64,000 bases of DNA, from contig NZ_VITI01000004.1 of NCBI RefSeq assembly GCF_007827795.1, positions 248,001 to 312,000 of the forward strand. Direction: 5' to 3'. Below, piece by piece: positions 8,992-17,361 of the stretch (the stretch's first letter is position 1; each line of letters begins with the position of its first letter). The position numbers and the translations under genes were made by a program. The stretch is from Azospirillum brasilense. Its GTDB lineage: Bacteria > Pseudomonadota > Alphaproteobacteria > Azospirillales > Azospirillaceae. Under the pieces are notes generated by a model that had not been told where the DNA came from, did not search any database, and was given only the letters and a program-made list of their open reading frames with translations.

Positions 8992-9699
8992 CTAGGACCG
9001 CCGCTGCGTCCATGGGCCGGAGCGGTAAGCCGTGCGGACGTGGTTGATCAGCAGATTGCGCGCGTCGATCAGCTGGGCCATGCGGTCGCGGCAGGCGACC
9101 ACGCCGGTGTCCGGGTGATAGACCGGGGCCAGCTCGCGAAAGCGCTTCACCACCCGGTCCTCGTCGAAGCACCATTCGTTGACGAAGCCGAACATCTGCG
9201 CGGCGTCGCGCACCTGGGTCAGCTTGCCGTCCAGCGGGCGGAAGGACACCCGCTCCAGCGCGTGGGCCAGCGCCTTGTTCCGGTAGGTCAGGGTTTCCAC
9301 CGCCCCCTCCAGCCGCCCCGCCTCCCCGGCGGGCATCAGCCGGCAACCGGGTTCGGCCAGCGCCAGCGCCGCCGCCAGCGCCCGGCGGATCGCCGGTTCG
9401 CTGTGGCCGGGCGGCAGCCGCAACTCCAGCATAGCCCGCTCCGCATCGTCCGGGGCGCCCGGATCGGGCATCCGGTCGGACACCAGCAGCAGCGCCGCGG
9501 CGGCGAGCGCCGAAACGTCGGTGCCGCGCCCGGCGGCCAAACGCACCGCCGCCGCCGCGAAAGCGGGGGTGCAGGGAACTGAATAGGGAGTGGTGTGCGA
9601 CGCGACGCGCACCGAAACGACGCCGACCGCGGCGGACGGGAACAGCCCGGCGTCCACATCGGTCAGCGCGGCGAAGGGATAGCCATCCGGAGCGGTCAT
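8992..9699 (-). CDS. Unknown protein with a C-terminal J-domain-like HPD motif
   Basis: The 235-residue product is not a family I can name. Its C-terminus reads FRELAPVYHPDTG followed by RMAQLIDARNLL, which resembles helices II-III of a DnaJ domain with the HPD tripeptide (195-197) needed to stimulate DnaK. No Gly/Phe region or zinc fingers are present, so if it is a J protein it is a class C one. The N-terminal 150 residues are alanine/leucine-rich without a clear domain. The ATG (MTAPDGYPFAAL) is the most likely start. It lies downstream of the diguanylate cyclase group, separated by a gap with an 8-bp tandem repeat. Confidence 0.6.
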   Translation of the reverse strand: MTAPDGYPFAALTDVDAGLFPSAAVGVVSVRVASHTTPYSVPCTPAFAAAAVRLAAGRGTDVSALAAAALLLVSDRMPDPGAPDDAERAMLELRLPPGHSEPAIRRALAAALALAEPGCRLMPAGEAGRLEGAVETLTYRNKALAHALERVSFRPLDGKLTQVRDAAQMFGFVNEWCFDEDRVVKRFRELAPVYHPDTGVVACRDRMAQLIDARNLLINHVRTAYRSGPWTQRRS

Positions 9700-9837
9700 C
9701 AGGGCACCAACGCGTCGTGCGTGCGGAGCGACTCTAACGCAATCCCTGGATTCCACGCAACGGCCCACCCCGTCGCAGGAGGTGTAACGCGGACCGCGGC
9801 ACTCCCCTGCCCGTCCGCGTTCGCCCAGTCGGTCAGC

Positions 9838-9876
9838 GGGGCAGTGGGGCAGTGGGGCAGTGGGGCAGTGGGTCAG
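9838..9876. repeat. 8-bp tandem repeat GGGGCAGT, about 4.5 copies
   Basis: Four exact GGGGCAGT units (9838-9869) are followed by a diverged unit GGGTCAG. The last unit contains the stop codon of the exported protein gene at 9873, so the array lies immediately beyond that gene and before the J-like gene. Confidence 0.85.
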
Positions 9877-10514
9877 CGGTGCATCATCGCCGGTTTGGCC
9901 GGCAGCTTCCGCAGCATGTCCTCGATGTAGGCTTCGTCGCTCTTGCCCGACATGGCGGCGAAGCCCTTCAGCATCTGGCTGCCGAAGGTGAAGACTCCGC
10001 TCAGGTCGATCTTCCACGCCCCGCCCTCGCGCACGAAGTCGGCGGGCACCAGGGCCGGGCGGTTGTCGACCATCAGCAAAGCGGAGGCGCGGTCGCCGCG
10101 CACCCGCACCGGGCCGAGCCCGCTGCTGCCGATGACGTTGGGGCCGAGCCAGCCGTTCTTCATGCCGTGATCGGCTAGGTCACCGAGCGACATGCGGCGC
10201 AGATCCGCCGGGCTGACGTAGCGGCGCAAGCCCATGGCGGCGAACTTCTCCGCCGGTTCCAGCTTGGCGAGGCCGGCGTCGTTGCCGCTGCGGGCGACGC
10301 CGCGCACCTGCTCCAGCTTGTCCAGCGACGCGCGGGACAGCAGCGGAACGACCGCCGCGCCGCGCTTCTGCGCCAGGGCGGAGCGGGCGCTTTCGAACAC
10401 CGCCGCCACCTCCCGCTCCTCCGGGGAGGCGGGCGGCGGGGCGGCGCCGGCGGGAAGGGGGAAGACGGGAAGGGAAAGACCGAGGAACAACAGCAGCAGG
10501 GCCAGGGCGCGCAT
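9873..10514 (-). CDS. Exported protein of unknown function
   Basis: The 213-residue product starts with a clear Sec signal peptide (basic MR, hydrophobic ALALLLLFLGLSLPVFPLP, then AGAAPP with a probable cleavage after AGA). The mature part has a helical region (EREVAAVFESARSALAQKRG) and a domain (RASALLMVDNRPALVPADFVREGGAWKIDLSGVF) that resembles NTF2-like or DUF4878-type folds in which a substrate-free scaffold ends with a conserved Gly-x-Trp-K. I cannot name a function. It follows the DUF2336 gene by 26 bases and is probably cotranscribed with the diguanylate cyclase. Confidence 0.7.
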   Translation of the reverse strand: MRALALLLLFLGLSLPVFPLPAGAAPPPASPEEREVAAVFESARSALAQKRGAAVVPLLSRASLDKLEQVRGVARSGNDAGLAKLEPAEKFAAMGLRRYVSPADLRRMSLGDLADHGMKNGWLGPNVIGSSGLGPVRVRGDRASALLMVDNRPALVPADFVREGGAWKIDLSGVFTFGSQMLKGFAAMSGKSDEAYIEDMLRKLPAKPAMMHR

Positions 10515-10540
10515 GGACAGGTCCGTGTGGTGACGCGGCG

Positions 10541-11884
10541 TCAGACTTTCTCCTCGACTCCGAAGAAGGCGAGCTGCCAGCGCATCTCGTCGTCGGACAT
10601 CGGGTAAAGGACGCCTTCCCTTGCCATAAGCGCGGTTTTTGGCGGAATCTGGGCGATGCGCAATTGCACCTGCCGGGCGAAGCGCATCGACAGGCCGCAG
10701 CGCCACACCAGCGAGGTGACGGCGCGCGGGGCGTGGGTGCCGATGATGCGGTCGATGATCGGCATCGGGAGCTGCGCCAGTTCGCCCAGCCCGGCCAGGA
10801 CGAAGGCCCGGTCGCCCTCCGCCAGCGCGCTCTCCAGCAGCTTCTCCGTCAGCTTGCCTTCCTTGTTCAGCCTTGCCGCCTTGTCGGACGGGCGTTCGGC
10901 CGGCTTGTCCTTGTCGCCCGGCAGATGGCCAAGCTCCTCCTCCCCGAAGTCGACGAGGCCGCGGGCGACACCGGGTCCGCCACCGCCGTTGCCGCCGGCG
11001 CCACGGTTGACCCGCGCCCGCACGCCCTCGGCCAGGGCGCGGGCGGCGGCGGGGTCGAGGTCGGTGCGCTCCCGCAGGACCTTCAGCAGGTTGTCGGCGA
11101 CGAAGCTCGCCAGACGCGCCACGGCGCGGGCCGGCAGGCGCGGGCGGCGCACCAGCGGGGCGTGCCACGGCTCGTGCCGCGGCGCCTGATCGAGGATGCG
11201 GTCCAGCGTCTCCTCGCGGATCTGGGCCGAGGGATTGGCGAGCAGAGCGGTCATCGCCGCCTCGTCGTCGGACCGCGCGATGGCCTCGGCGACGGAGGCC
11301 GAGACCGTCTTGCGCCCGGCGATCGCCGACAGGGCGCCGGCCACCGGCCCGCGCATGATGATGTCCGCCAGATCCTCGTCGGTCAGGATCGGCGAGAATT
11401 GCAGGACCGGCGCGCAGACCGACAGCTCCACGTCGCGGGCCAGCGTGTTGATGACGCCGTGCGGCGCGCCCGGCAACTCCTTCAACGCCTCGGACAGGAT
11501 GCCGCGCACCTCCGTCGCCTGATCGCGGGCCAGCGCCTCCAGGCATTCCAGGGTCAGCCGCTCGATCTGCGACGCCTGGTCGGCGGACAGGTCGGGCAGC
11601 AGCCGGGCGACCTTCTGGGCCAGGGCGCCGCGCACCGCGACCTCCCGGTCGGTGGCCAGCATCAGGTCGGCCTGCCGCGGCGTGCCGGCGTTGGTGGCGA
11701 TGGCCTCACGCACCTCCGCCGCGGTGTCGGCGGCCAGGAAATAGAGCAGTTCCGGCCGGGTCTCGGGCGACGCGGCGACGCGGCGGCGCACCGCCGGGTC
11801 GGTGCTGCGCGCCATCTGCTTGGCCGCCTCGTAATCGGCGGGGTCGAGAAGCTGAGGCTCGGCGCGGTCGCCGTGGACGGTCAT
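10541..11884 (-). CDS. DUF2336 family protein
   Basis: The 447-residue product is a helical repeat protein of the alphaproteobacterial DUF2336 type: short paired helices (DPAVRRRVAASPETRPELLYFLA, split here as DPAVRRRVA and PELLYFLA) recur through the first 270 residues like HEAT repeats. A low-complexity glycine-rich break (RGAGGNGGGGPG) precedes a C-terminal helical part. No enzyme motif is visible. Its ATG overlaps the stop of the GGDEF gene as ATGA, which suggests coupled translation and a shared role, perhaps as partner or effector of the cyclase. That role is inference. Confidence 0.75.
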   Translation of the reverse strand: MTVHGDRAEPQLLDPADYEAAKQMARSTDPAVRRRVAASPETRPELLYFLAADTAAEVREAIATNAGTPRQADLMLATDREVAVRGALAQKVARLLPDLSADQASQIERLTLECLEALARDQATEVRGILSEALKELPGAPHGVINTLARDVELSVCAPVLQFSPILTDEDLADIIMRGPVAGALSAIAGRKTVSASVAEAIARSDDEAAMTALLANPSAQIREETLDRILDQAPRHEPWHAPLVRRPRLPARAVARLASFVADNLLKVLRERTDLDPAAARALAEGVRARVNRGAGGNGGGGPGVARGLVDFGEEELGHLPGDKDKPAERPSDKAARLNKEGKLTEKLLESALAEGDRAFVLAGLGELAQLPMPIIDRIIGTHAPRAVTSLVWRCGLSMRFARQVQLRIAQIPPKTALMAREGVLYPMSDDEMRWQLAFFGVEEKV

Positions 11885-13587
11885 GGGGACGCCTCCGCCA
11901 TGGGGGCCGCCACGGCGGCGGTTTCCATGGAGACCGGAGCGACGGCGTAATGCCCCTTCCCGCGCTTCTTGGCATCGTACATCGCCGAGTCGGCGCGGTC
12001 GGTCAGCTCCTGCACGGTCTCGCGCCCCACCCGATGGACGGCGATGCCGATGGACAGGCCAAGCGGCTTGTCCGGGCTGGCCGAGAGATGGCGCAGCGCG
12101 GCCATGCCGGCCAGCAGCCGTTCGGCCACCGCCACCGCCTGCCCCTCGTCGGTGCGGCCCAGCCACAGGACGAACTCGTCGCCGCCCAACCGCCCCGGCA
12201 GGTCGCCGGGCCGGACGCCGTTGGTCAGCAGCCCGCCAATGGCCTTCAGCACGGCGTCGCCCTGCTGGTGGCCGTGCAGGTCGTTCACCGCCTTGAAATT
12301 GTCGAGGTCCACGTAGAGAAGCGCCGACGGCCCGGTGTCCGGGCGGTCGAGCACCTCCTCCAGCCGCTCGAAGAAGGTGCGGCGGTTGAACAGGCCGGTC
12401 AGCCCGTCGCGTTCCGACAGGCGGCGCAACCGCTCCTGATAGGCCAGATGCGCGTGGGCGATGCCGATGTGGTCGGCCACGCCGGACAACAGCATCCGGT
12501 CCTCGTCGTCCCACGGGTCGGAGTCGTCGCCGCGCCAGATCACCACGGCGCCGTTGACGGCCTGACGGTGCTCCGTCCTGGCGGCCAGCAGCCGGTTCGC
12601 CCCCAGGGTCAGTTCATGCGGGTCCTCGCTGCCGGCGATCTCCTCCAGAACGGGGGGCAACAGGTCGGACAGCAGTTCCTGCGGGATCTCCGCGGCGAAA
12701 TCGGCGGCGGGACGCAGGGCGCCGGCTTCCGTCGCCCGGTAGATGCGGCAGCCGTCGGCGCCCAGCGCGCGCGCGGTTTCCACCGCGGCGACGTGCAGCG
12801 CCTTCTGGGCGTCGAGCTGGTCGCGCAGCGTGTGGACGATGTGGGCGAGCATCTTCTCGCGGTTGCGCACCCGCGCCAGCTCGGCGGAGCGCAGCACCTG
12901 CTCCGTCGTTTCACGGCAGACGCCGCGCGCGCCCATCCATTCGCCCTGCGGCCCGAACAGCGGCACCGCCGACACCACGAAGCAGGCGGGCAGATCGTCC
13001 ACCCGCTTCAGCCACAGCTCCGCCTGGTCGACGGGGCGGCGGCTGTCGAACGGCAACGGCAGGTCGCCCCACTCGGCCACCGCCAGATCCTTGGGGTTGC
13101 GACCAATCAACGCATCGGAGGTGTAGCCCAGCGCACCCTTGGGCGTGACGAAGACGAATCGCCCGTCGCTGCCCGTTTCCCAGGCAAAATCGCTCGAAAC
13201 CTCGACGAGATCCTTGTAGCGGCGGCGCGACTCGATCAACGTCTGGCGGAGCTGCCGCTCCAGCGTGGCGTCGCGTCCCAGCAGCAAAATCTCGCCGTCG
13301 GGCAGCGGCGTGGCCGCCCATTCGACGATCATCACGCCGCGCGGCAACTCCACCGGAAGGGAGCGCAGGCCCGGCGCCACGCTGCACATCGCCAGCCACC
13401 CCTGGATGTCGGCGAGCCAGCGCCCGCCGGCGCACAGCAACTCGTCCGCGGCGGCGTTCGCGGCGGCGACCGCGTGAGCGGAATCCAACCGGATCGCCGG
13501 ACCGGGGAATGCGGCCAGGAGCGTGGGAGTCGGAACGGCGCCGGACGGGTTGGCCGGCGGAACTTCGGATATTGGGTCTGCGGACAC
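11881..13587 (-). CDS. PAS/GAF-type diguanylate cyclase
   Basis: The protein makes cyclic di-GMP from two GTP. Of 568 residues, about 85-280 hold two PAS-like modules (YKDLVEVSSDFAWETGSDG marks the second), about 305-430 a GAF-like sensor, and about 430-550 the GGDEF domain (RDGLTGLFNRRTFFERLEE at its start). The active site is intact (GGDEF from 468) and the product-inhibition site RxxD is present (R459, D462), so feedback control is expected. There is no membrane segment. I use a GTG at 13587 because longer ATG starts overlap the divergent HAD gene, and TATACT (13621-13616) is a possible -10 just upstream. It overlaps the DUF2336 gene by four bases. Confidence 0.88.
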   Translation of the reverse strand: MSADPISEVPPANPSGAVPTPTLLAAFPGPAIRLDSAHAVAAANAAADELLCAGGRWLADIQGWLAMCSVAPGLRSLPVELPRGVMIVEWAATPLPDGEILLLGRDATLERQLRQTLIESRRRYKDLVEVSSDFAWETGSDGRFVFVTPKGALGYTSDALIGRNPKDLAVAEWGDLPLPFDSRRPVDQAELWLKRVDDLPACFVVSAVPLFGPQGEWMGARGVCRETTEQVLRSAELARVRNREKMLAHIVHTLRDQLDAQKALHVAAVETARALGADGCRIYRATEAGALRPAADFAAEIPQELLSDLLPPVLEEIAGSEDPHELTLGANRLLAARTEHRQAVNGAVVIWRGDDSDPWDDEDRMLLSGVADHIGIAHAHLAYQERLRRLSERDGLTGLFNRRTFFERLEEVLDRPDTGPSALLYVDLDNFKAVNDLHGHQQGDAVLKAIGGLLTNGVRPGDLPGRLGGDEFVLWLGRTDEGQAVAVAERLLAGMAALRHLSASPDKPLGLSIGIAVHRVGRETVQELTDRADSAMYDAKKRGKGHYAVAPVSMETAAVAAPMAEASP

Positions 13588-13777
13588 GGTGCGAACCTGA
13601 GACTGCGCGGCGCGGAGTATACCGGAAAAATGCGTTTCTTTCCCGAATCTTTCTTCAGGCGGTCCGGGCACCTGCCATACGCAACCACTCATTGAAGGCA
13701 GCCCCGTCCCGGAACGGAAACGGGCCATGCGGCGAAGCGGCTTGCGGGCGGGCGGGCGAAGCCCCATTGTTCAGCCC

Positions 13778-14452
13778 ATGACGGCTTCCCTTCGCGACAC
13801 CGGGGTCTGGATCTTCGACCTCGACAACACCCTCTATCCCGCCTCCTGCAACCTGTTCGCCCAGGTGGACCGGCGCATCGGCGATTTCATCGCCGGGCAT
13901 TTCGGCGTCACCTACGACGAGGCGCGCGTCATGCAGAAGCGCTTCTTCCGGGAGCACGGCACGACGCTGCGCGGCCTGATGGTGGAGCACGACGTCGATC
14001 CGGTGCCTTTCCTGGATTACGTGCACGACATCGACGTCAGCCCGGTGGCACCCTGCCCCGGCATGGCGGACGCGCTGAATCGTTTGCCGGGCCGCAAGAT
14101 CATCTACACCAACGGCTCCGTCCGCCACGCCGAGAACGTGACGCGGCAGCTGGGCATCGACGGCTGCTTCGAGGCGACCTTCGGCATCGTCGAGGCCGGC
14201 TATGTGCCCAAGCCCGACCCGCGCCCCTACGACATCCTGGTGGATCACTACGGCATCGACCCCGCCCGCGCCTGCATGGTGGAGGACATCGCCCGCAACC
14301 TCGTCCCCGCCCACGCCCTGGGCATGACGACGGTGTGGGTGCGCAGCGAGGCCGACTGGGCCCGCCCCGACCAGGGCGGAGTCGGCACCGGCCGCCACAT
14401 CGACCACACCGTCGACGACCTGCCGGCCTGGCTGGAGGAGGTCGCGGGCTGA
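13778..14452 (+). CDS. HAD-superfamily pyrimidine 5'-nucleotidase-like phosphatase
   Basis: The 224-residue product has the four haloacid dehalogenase motifs: DLDNTLYP with nucleophile D14 and D16, IYTNG, the lysine in VPKPDPRPYD, and MVEDIARNL. The DLDNTLYP form and the helical cap place it with the Sdt1/Pyr1-like pyrimidine 5'-nucleotidases, so a nucleoside monophosphate substrate is likely but not proven. I start at MTASLRDTG, where the conserved domain begins, rather than at an upstream ATG at 13727. It sits divergent from the diguanylate cyclase and 135 bases before dapD. Confidence 0.88.
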   Translation: MTASLRDTGVWIFDLDNTLYPASCNLFAQVDRRIGDFIAGHFGVTYDEARVMQKRFFREHGTTLRGLMVEHDVDPVPFLDYVHDIDVSPVAPCPGMADALNRLPGRKIIYTNGSVRHAENVTRQLGIDGCFEATFGIVEAGYVPKPDPRPYDILVDHYGIDPARACMVEDIARNLVPAHALGMTTVWVRSEADWARPDQGGVGTGRHIDHTVDDLPAWLEEVAG

Positions 14453-14521
14453 GCGGCGACCGCAAGGCCCCACCTTCCCCCCGTAGGAACCCTTTAAGAA
14501 CCCATTGAGAACAAGGCAACG

Positions 14522-14551
14522 TTGACAAGGCGGCGCGGCGCGGCCCATGTT
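14522..14551 (+). promoter_or_regulatory. Candidate sigma70 promoter for dapD
   Basis: A perfect -35 hexamer TTGACA (14522-14527) is followed after 18 bases by CATGTT (14546-14551), which matches three of six positions of the -10 consensus. Transcription would start about 30 bases upstream of dapD. Confidence 0.4.
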
Positions 14552-14587
14552 CCGAACCCTCGAACAGACAGCCCAGCGAATGCCGCC

Positions 14588-15430
14588 ATGAGCCACGCCA
14601 GCCTCGAATCCGCCGTCAACGCCGCGTGGGAAACCCGCGACACCCTGAATGTTTCGACCAAGGGCGCCGTCCGCGACGCCGTGGAGGAGGCCCTGTCCGG
14701 CCTCGACGCCGGCGATCTGCGCGTCGCGCAGAAGACGGACGCCGGCTGGGTCGTGAACCAGTGGCTGAAGAAGGCGGTCCTGCTGTCCTTCCGCCTGAAC
14801 GCCAACGAGACGATCCCCGGCGCGCCGGGTGGCGCCTCCTGGTACGACAAGGTGCCGCCGAAGTTCGAAGGCTGGTCGGAGGCGCAGTTCCAGGCCGCCG
14901 GCTTCCGCGCCGTTCCGGGCGCGGTCGTCCGCCGCTCCGCCTACGTCGCGCCGAACGTCATCCTCATGCCCAGCTTCGTCAACGTCGGCGCCTATGTCGA
15001 CAGCGGCACCATGGTGGACACCTGGGTCACCGTCGGCTCCTGCGCGCAAATCGGCAAGAACGTTCACCTGTCGGGCGGCGTCGGCATCGGCGGCGTCCTG
15101 GAGCCGCTCCAGGCCAACCCGGTCATCATCGAGGACGACTGCTTCGTCGGCGCCCGGTCCGAGGTGGTCGAGGGCGTGATCGTGGAGCGCGGCGCCGTGC
15201 TGTCCATGGGCGTCTTCATCAGCGCCTCCACCAAGATCATCGACCGCAACACCGGCGAGGTCTTCGTCGGCCGCGTCCCGGCCTATTCGGTCGTGGTTCC
15301 CGGCACCCTGCCGGGCAAGCCGCTGCCCGACGGCACGCCGGGTCCGGGCCTCTATTGCGCGGTGATCGTGAAGCGCGTGGACGAGCAGACCCGCGCCAAG
15401 ACCTCCATCAACGACCTGCTGCGCGACTGA
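14588..15430 (+). CDS. dapD: 2,3,4,5-tetrahydrodipicolinate N-succinyltransferase
   Basis: DapD transfers succinyl from succinyl-CoA to tetrahydrodipicolinate, the fourth step in making diaminopimelate and lysine. The 280-residue product has an N-terminal helical domain and a left-handed beta-helix of hexapeptide repeats ([36 protein letters not shown]) ending in the family's [13 protein letters not shown] region. Length and start ([14 protein letters not shown]) match the family. A three-codon open frame at 14580 ends on a TGA that overlaps the dapD ATG; this is probably chance. dapE follows after 19 bases. Confidence 0.97.
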   Translation: MSHASLESAVNAAWETRDTLNVSTKGAVRDAVEEALSGLDAGDLRVAQKTDAGWVVNQWLKKAVLLSFRLNANETIPGAPGGASWYDKVPPKFEGWSEAQFQAAGFRAVPGAVVRRSAYVAPNVILMPSFVNVGAYVDSGTMVDTWVTVGSCAQIGKNVHLSGGVGIGGVLEPLQANPVIIEDDCFVGARSEVVEGVIVERGAVLSMGVFISASTKIIDRNTGEVFVGRVPAYSVVVPGTLPGKPLPDGTPGPGLYCAVIVKRVDEQTRAKTSINDLLRD

Positions 15431-15449
15431 CGCCGGGGAAGACCACACG

Positions 15450-16631
15450 ATGAGCACCGCCGCCGCCGCTCCCTCCTTCGACCCCTGCGATCCCGTCGCG
15501 GTGGCGCAGGCCCTGATCCGCTGCCCCAGCGTGACGCCCGAGGAGGGCGGCGCTCTGGGCGTCCTGGAGGCGGCGCTGGCGCCGCTGGGCTTCGCCTGCC
15601 ATCGCCTGCGGTTCGAGGAGGAGGGCACGGCGCCGGTGGACAACCTCTACGCCCGTCTGGGCACGGAAGGGCCGAACTTCTGTTTCGCCGGGCACACCGA
15701 CGTGGTGCCCCCCGGCGAGCGGATGGGCTGGTCCATCGATCCCTTCGCCGCGGAGATCCACAACGGCCGCCTCTACGGCCGAGGCGCGGTGGACATGAAG
15801 GGGGCCATCGCCGCCTTCGTCGCCGCCGCGGCCCGCCACGTCAGGGCCGGCGGCGCCCCGAAGGGCTCGATCAGCCTGCTGATCACCGGGGACGAGGAAG
15901 GGGTCGCCATCAACGGCACCCGCAAGGTGCTGGACTGGATGCAGGCCAAGGGTGAAAAACTCGACGCCTGCGTGGTCGGCGAGCCGACCAACCCCAAGGC
16001 GCTGGGCGACATGATCAAGATCGGGCGGCGCGGCAGCATGACCGCCTTCCTGACCGTCCACGGCGCGCAGGGGCATGTCGCCTACCCGCATCTGGCCGAC
16101 AACCCGCTGCCCCGGCTGGCCCGCATGCTGGCGGCCATCACGGCGGAGCCGCTGGACGCCGGCACCCCGCATTTCCAGCCGTCGAACCTGGAGCTGACCA
16201 CCATCGATGTCGGCAACCCGGCGCACAACGTCATCCCGGCACAGGGCAAGGCGACGCTGAACATCCGCTTCAACGACCTGCACACCGCCGACACGCTGCT
16301 GACGTGGCTGCGCGAGCGGCTCGACCGGGCGGGCGGCTCCTACGAGCTGGACCATTTCGTGTCGGGCGACAGTTTCCTGACGCCGCCCGGCCCGCTGACC
16401 GAGCTGGTGGCGGAGGCGGCGGAGCGCGTCACCGGGCGCCGTCCCGAATATTCGACGACCGGCGGCACGTCGGACGCCCGCTTCATCAAGAACTTCTGCC
16501 CGGTGGTCGAGTTCGGCCTCGTCGGGCAGACGATGCACAAGGTGGACGAGCACACCGCGCTGGACGACCTGACCCGCCTGACCGACATTTACGGCGAGGT
16601 TCTGCGGAACGTCTTCGACCGGATCGGTTGA
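15450..16631 (+). CDS. dapE: Succinyl-diaminopimelate desuccinylase
   Basis: DapE removes succinate from N-succinyl-LL-diaminopimelate, using two zinc ions. The 393-residue M20 peptidase-fold protein shows the ligands in order: H in [13 protein letters not shown] in [10 protein letters not shown], the DEEG pair with catalytic glutamate, and the last histidine in [22 protein letters not shown] at the start is also typical. GGGGAAG lies upstream of the ATG, and the short gap from dapD makes a dapDE operon likely. Confidence 0.97.
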   Translation: MSTAAAAPSFDPCDPVAVAQALIRCPSVTPEEGGALGVLEAALAPLGFACHRLRFEEEGTAPVDNLYARLGTEGPNFCFAGHTDVVPPGERMGWSIDPFAAEIHNGRLYGRGAVDMKGAIAAFVAAAARHVRAGGAPKGSISLLITGDEEGVAINGTRKVLDWMQAKGEKLDACVVGEPTNPKALGDMIKIGRRGSMTAFLTVHGAQGHVAYPHLADNPLPRLARMLAAITAEPLDAGTPHFQPSNLELTTIDVGNPAHNVIPAQGKATLNIRFNDLHTADTLLTWLRERLDRAGGSYELDHFVSGDSFLTPPGPLTELVAEAAERVTGRRPEYSTTGGTSDARFIKNFCPVVEFGLVGQTMHKVDEHTALDDLTRLTDIYGEVLRNVFDRIG

Positions 16632-16678
16632 CGTAAGGCCTCCTCCGCCCGTTCCCACCACCCTCCGGTGACCGCAAC

Positions 16679-17248
16679 ATGCCGCTGACCGCCCGGGACG
16701 TCGCCTCCTCCGTCTTCGGCGCCTATCGCCTGGCCCGGTTCGACCCCACCGGATTGCAGCATCTGGACCGCACCCCCGAAGGGGCGTGGAAGTCCTTCTA
16801 CGCCGCGGTGATCGTCGCCCCGGCCTGGACGCTGCTGCTGGCGATCCGGCTGTGGGACCAGGTGCCGGACACGCCGCTGTTCCAGCTCGTGGTGGTGGAG
16901 GCCATCGCCTACGTCATCAGCTGGACGGCCTTCCCCGTGGTCATGCACGGGGTGAGCGGGCTGCTGGACCGGCAGAGCCGCTACATCGATTTCCTGTGCG
17001 CCTACAATTGGTCGTCGGTCGTGCAGATGAGCGTCTATCTGCCGGTGGTGATCCTGGCCGCCACAGGGATTCTGCCCGGCCCGATCTCCGAAGGGCTGGT
17101 GTTCGGCATCATGCTGGCGATGCTGACCTACCAGTGGTTCGTCATGCGCACGGCGCTGGACATCTCCGGCGTCGCGGCGGCGGTCCTGGTCCTGCTCGAC
17201 CTGTTCCTGTCCGCGCTCATCACCGATTTCGCCGACGGACTGCTGTAG
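16679..17248 (+). CDS. YIP1-like integral membrane protein
   Basis: The 189-residue protein has five or so hydrophobic segments after an N-terminal amphipathic region (DVASSVFGAYRLARFDPTG). The arrangement, with FDPTGLQHL and a later membrane block, resembles bacterial YIP1-domain proteins, but the match is by general shape and I give it low specificity. It follows dapE by 47 bases and may be read through with it. A palindromic repeat lies just beyond the stop, between it and the converging cobT. Confidence 0.65.
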   Translation: MPLTARDVASSVFGAYRLARFDPTGLQHLDRTPEGAWKSFYAAVIVAPAWTLLLAIRLWDQVPDTPLFQLVVVEAIAYVISWTAFPVVMHGVSGLLDRQSRYIDFLCAYNWSSVVQMSVYLPVVILAATGILPGPISEGLVFGIMLAMLTYQWFVMRTALDISGVAAAVLVLLDLFLSALITDFADGLL

Positions 17249-17255
17249 GGACCTT

Positions 17256-17345
17256 TTGCCCCCTCCCTAACCCTCCCCCGCTTCGCGGTGAAGGGAATCA
17301 ATCCCCCTCTCCCGCGTGAGCGGGGGAGGGCCGGGGAGGGGGCAA
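17256..17345. repeat. Palindromic intergenic repeat, copy B
   Basis: This 90-base element ends in perfect 12-bp inverted repeats, TTGCCCCCTCCC (17256-17267) and GGGAGGGGGCAA (17334-17345), with two inner GC-rich palindromic halves (CCCTCCCCCGCTTCGCGG and GAGCGGGGGAGGG). It lies between two converging genes, 8 and 16 bases from their stops. Confidence 0.85.
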
Positions 17346-17361
17346 GAGTACCTCGCCCTCC

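Noticed and set aside
7541..9346. Repetitive minus-strand frame opposite the pentapeptide gene
   Set aside because: Its repeats (VGAAQVRSGEVG-like) mirror the pentapeptide repeats of the plus strand and have no independent start or ribosome site.
9838..9876. CRISPR-like array
   Set aside because: The units are eight bases, directly adjacent and without spacers.
9873..11546. 557-codon frame joining the exported protein with upstream sequence
   Set aside because: The signal peptide begins at 10514 and the DUF2336 gene is in another frame across the rest, so the long reading is an upstream extension of a shorter gene.
14580..14591. Three-codon open frame ahead of dapD as a leader peptide
   Set aside because: It is too short and has no ribosome site; overlap with the dapD start is likely chance.
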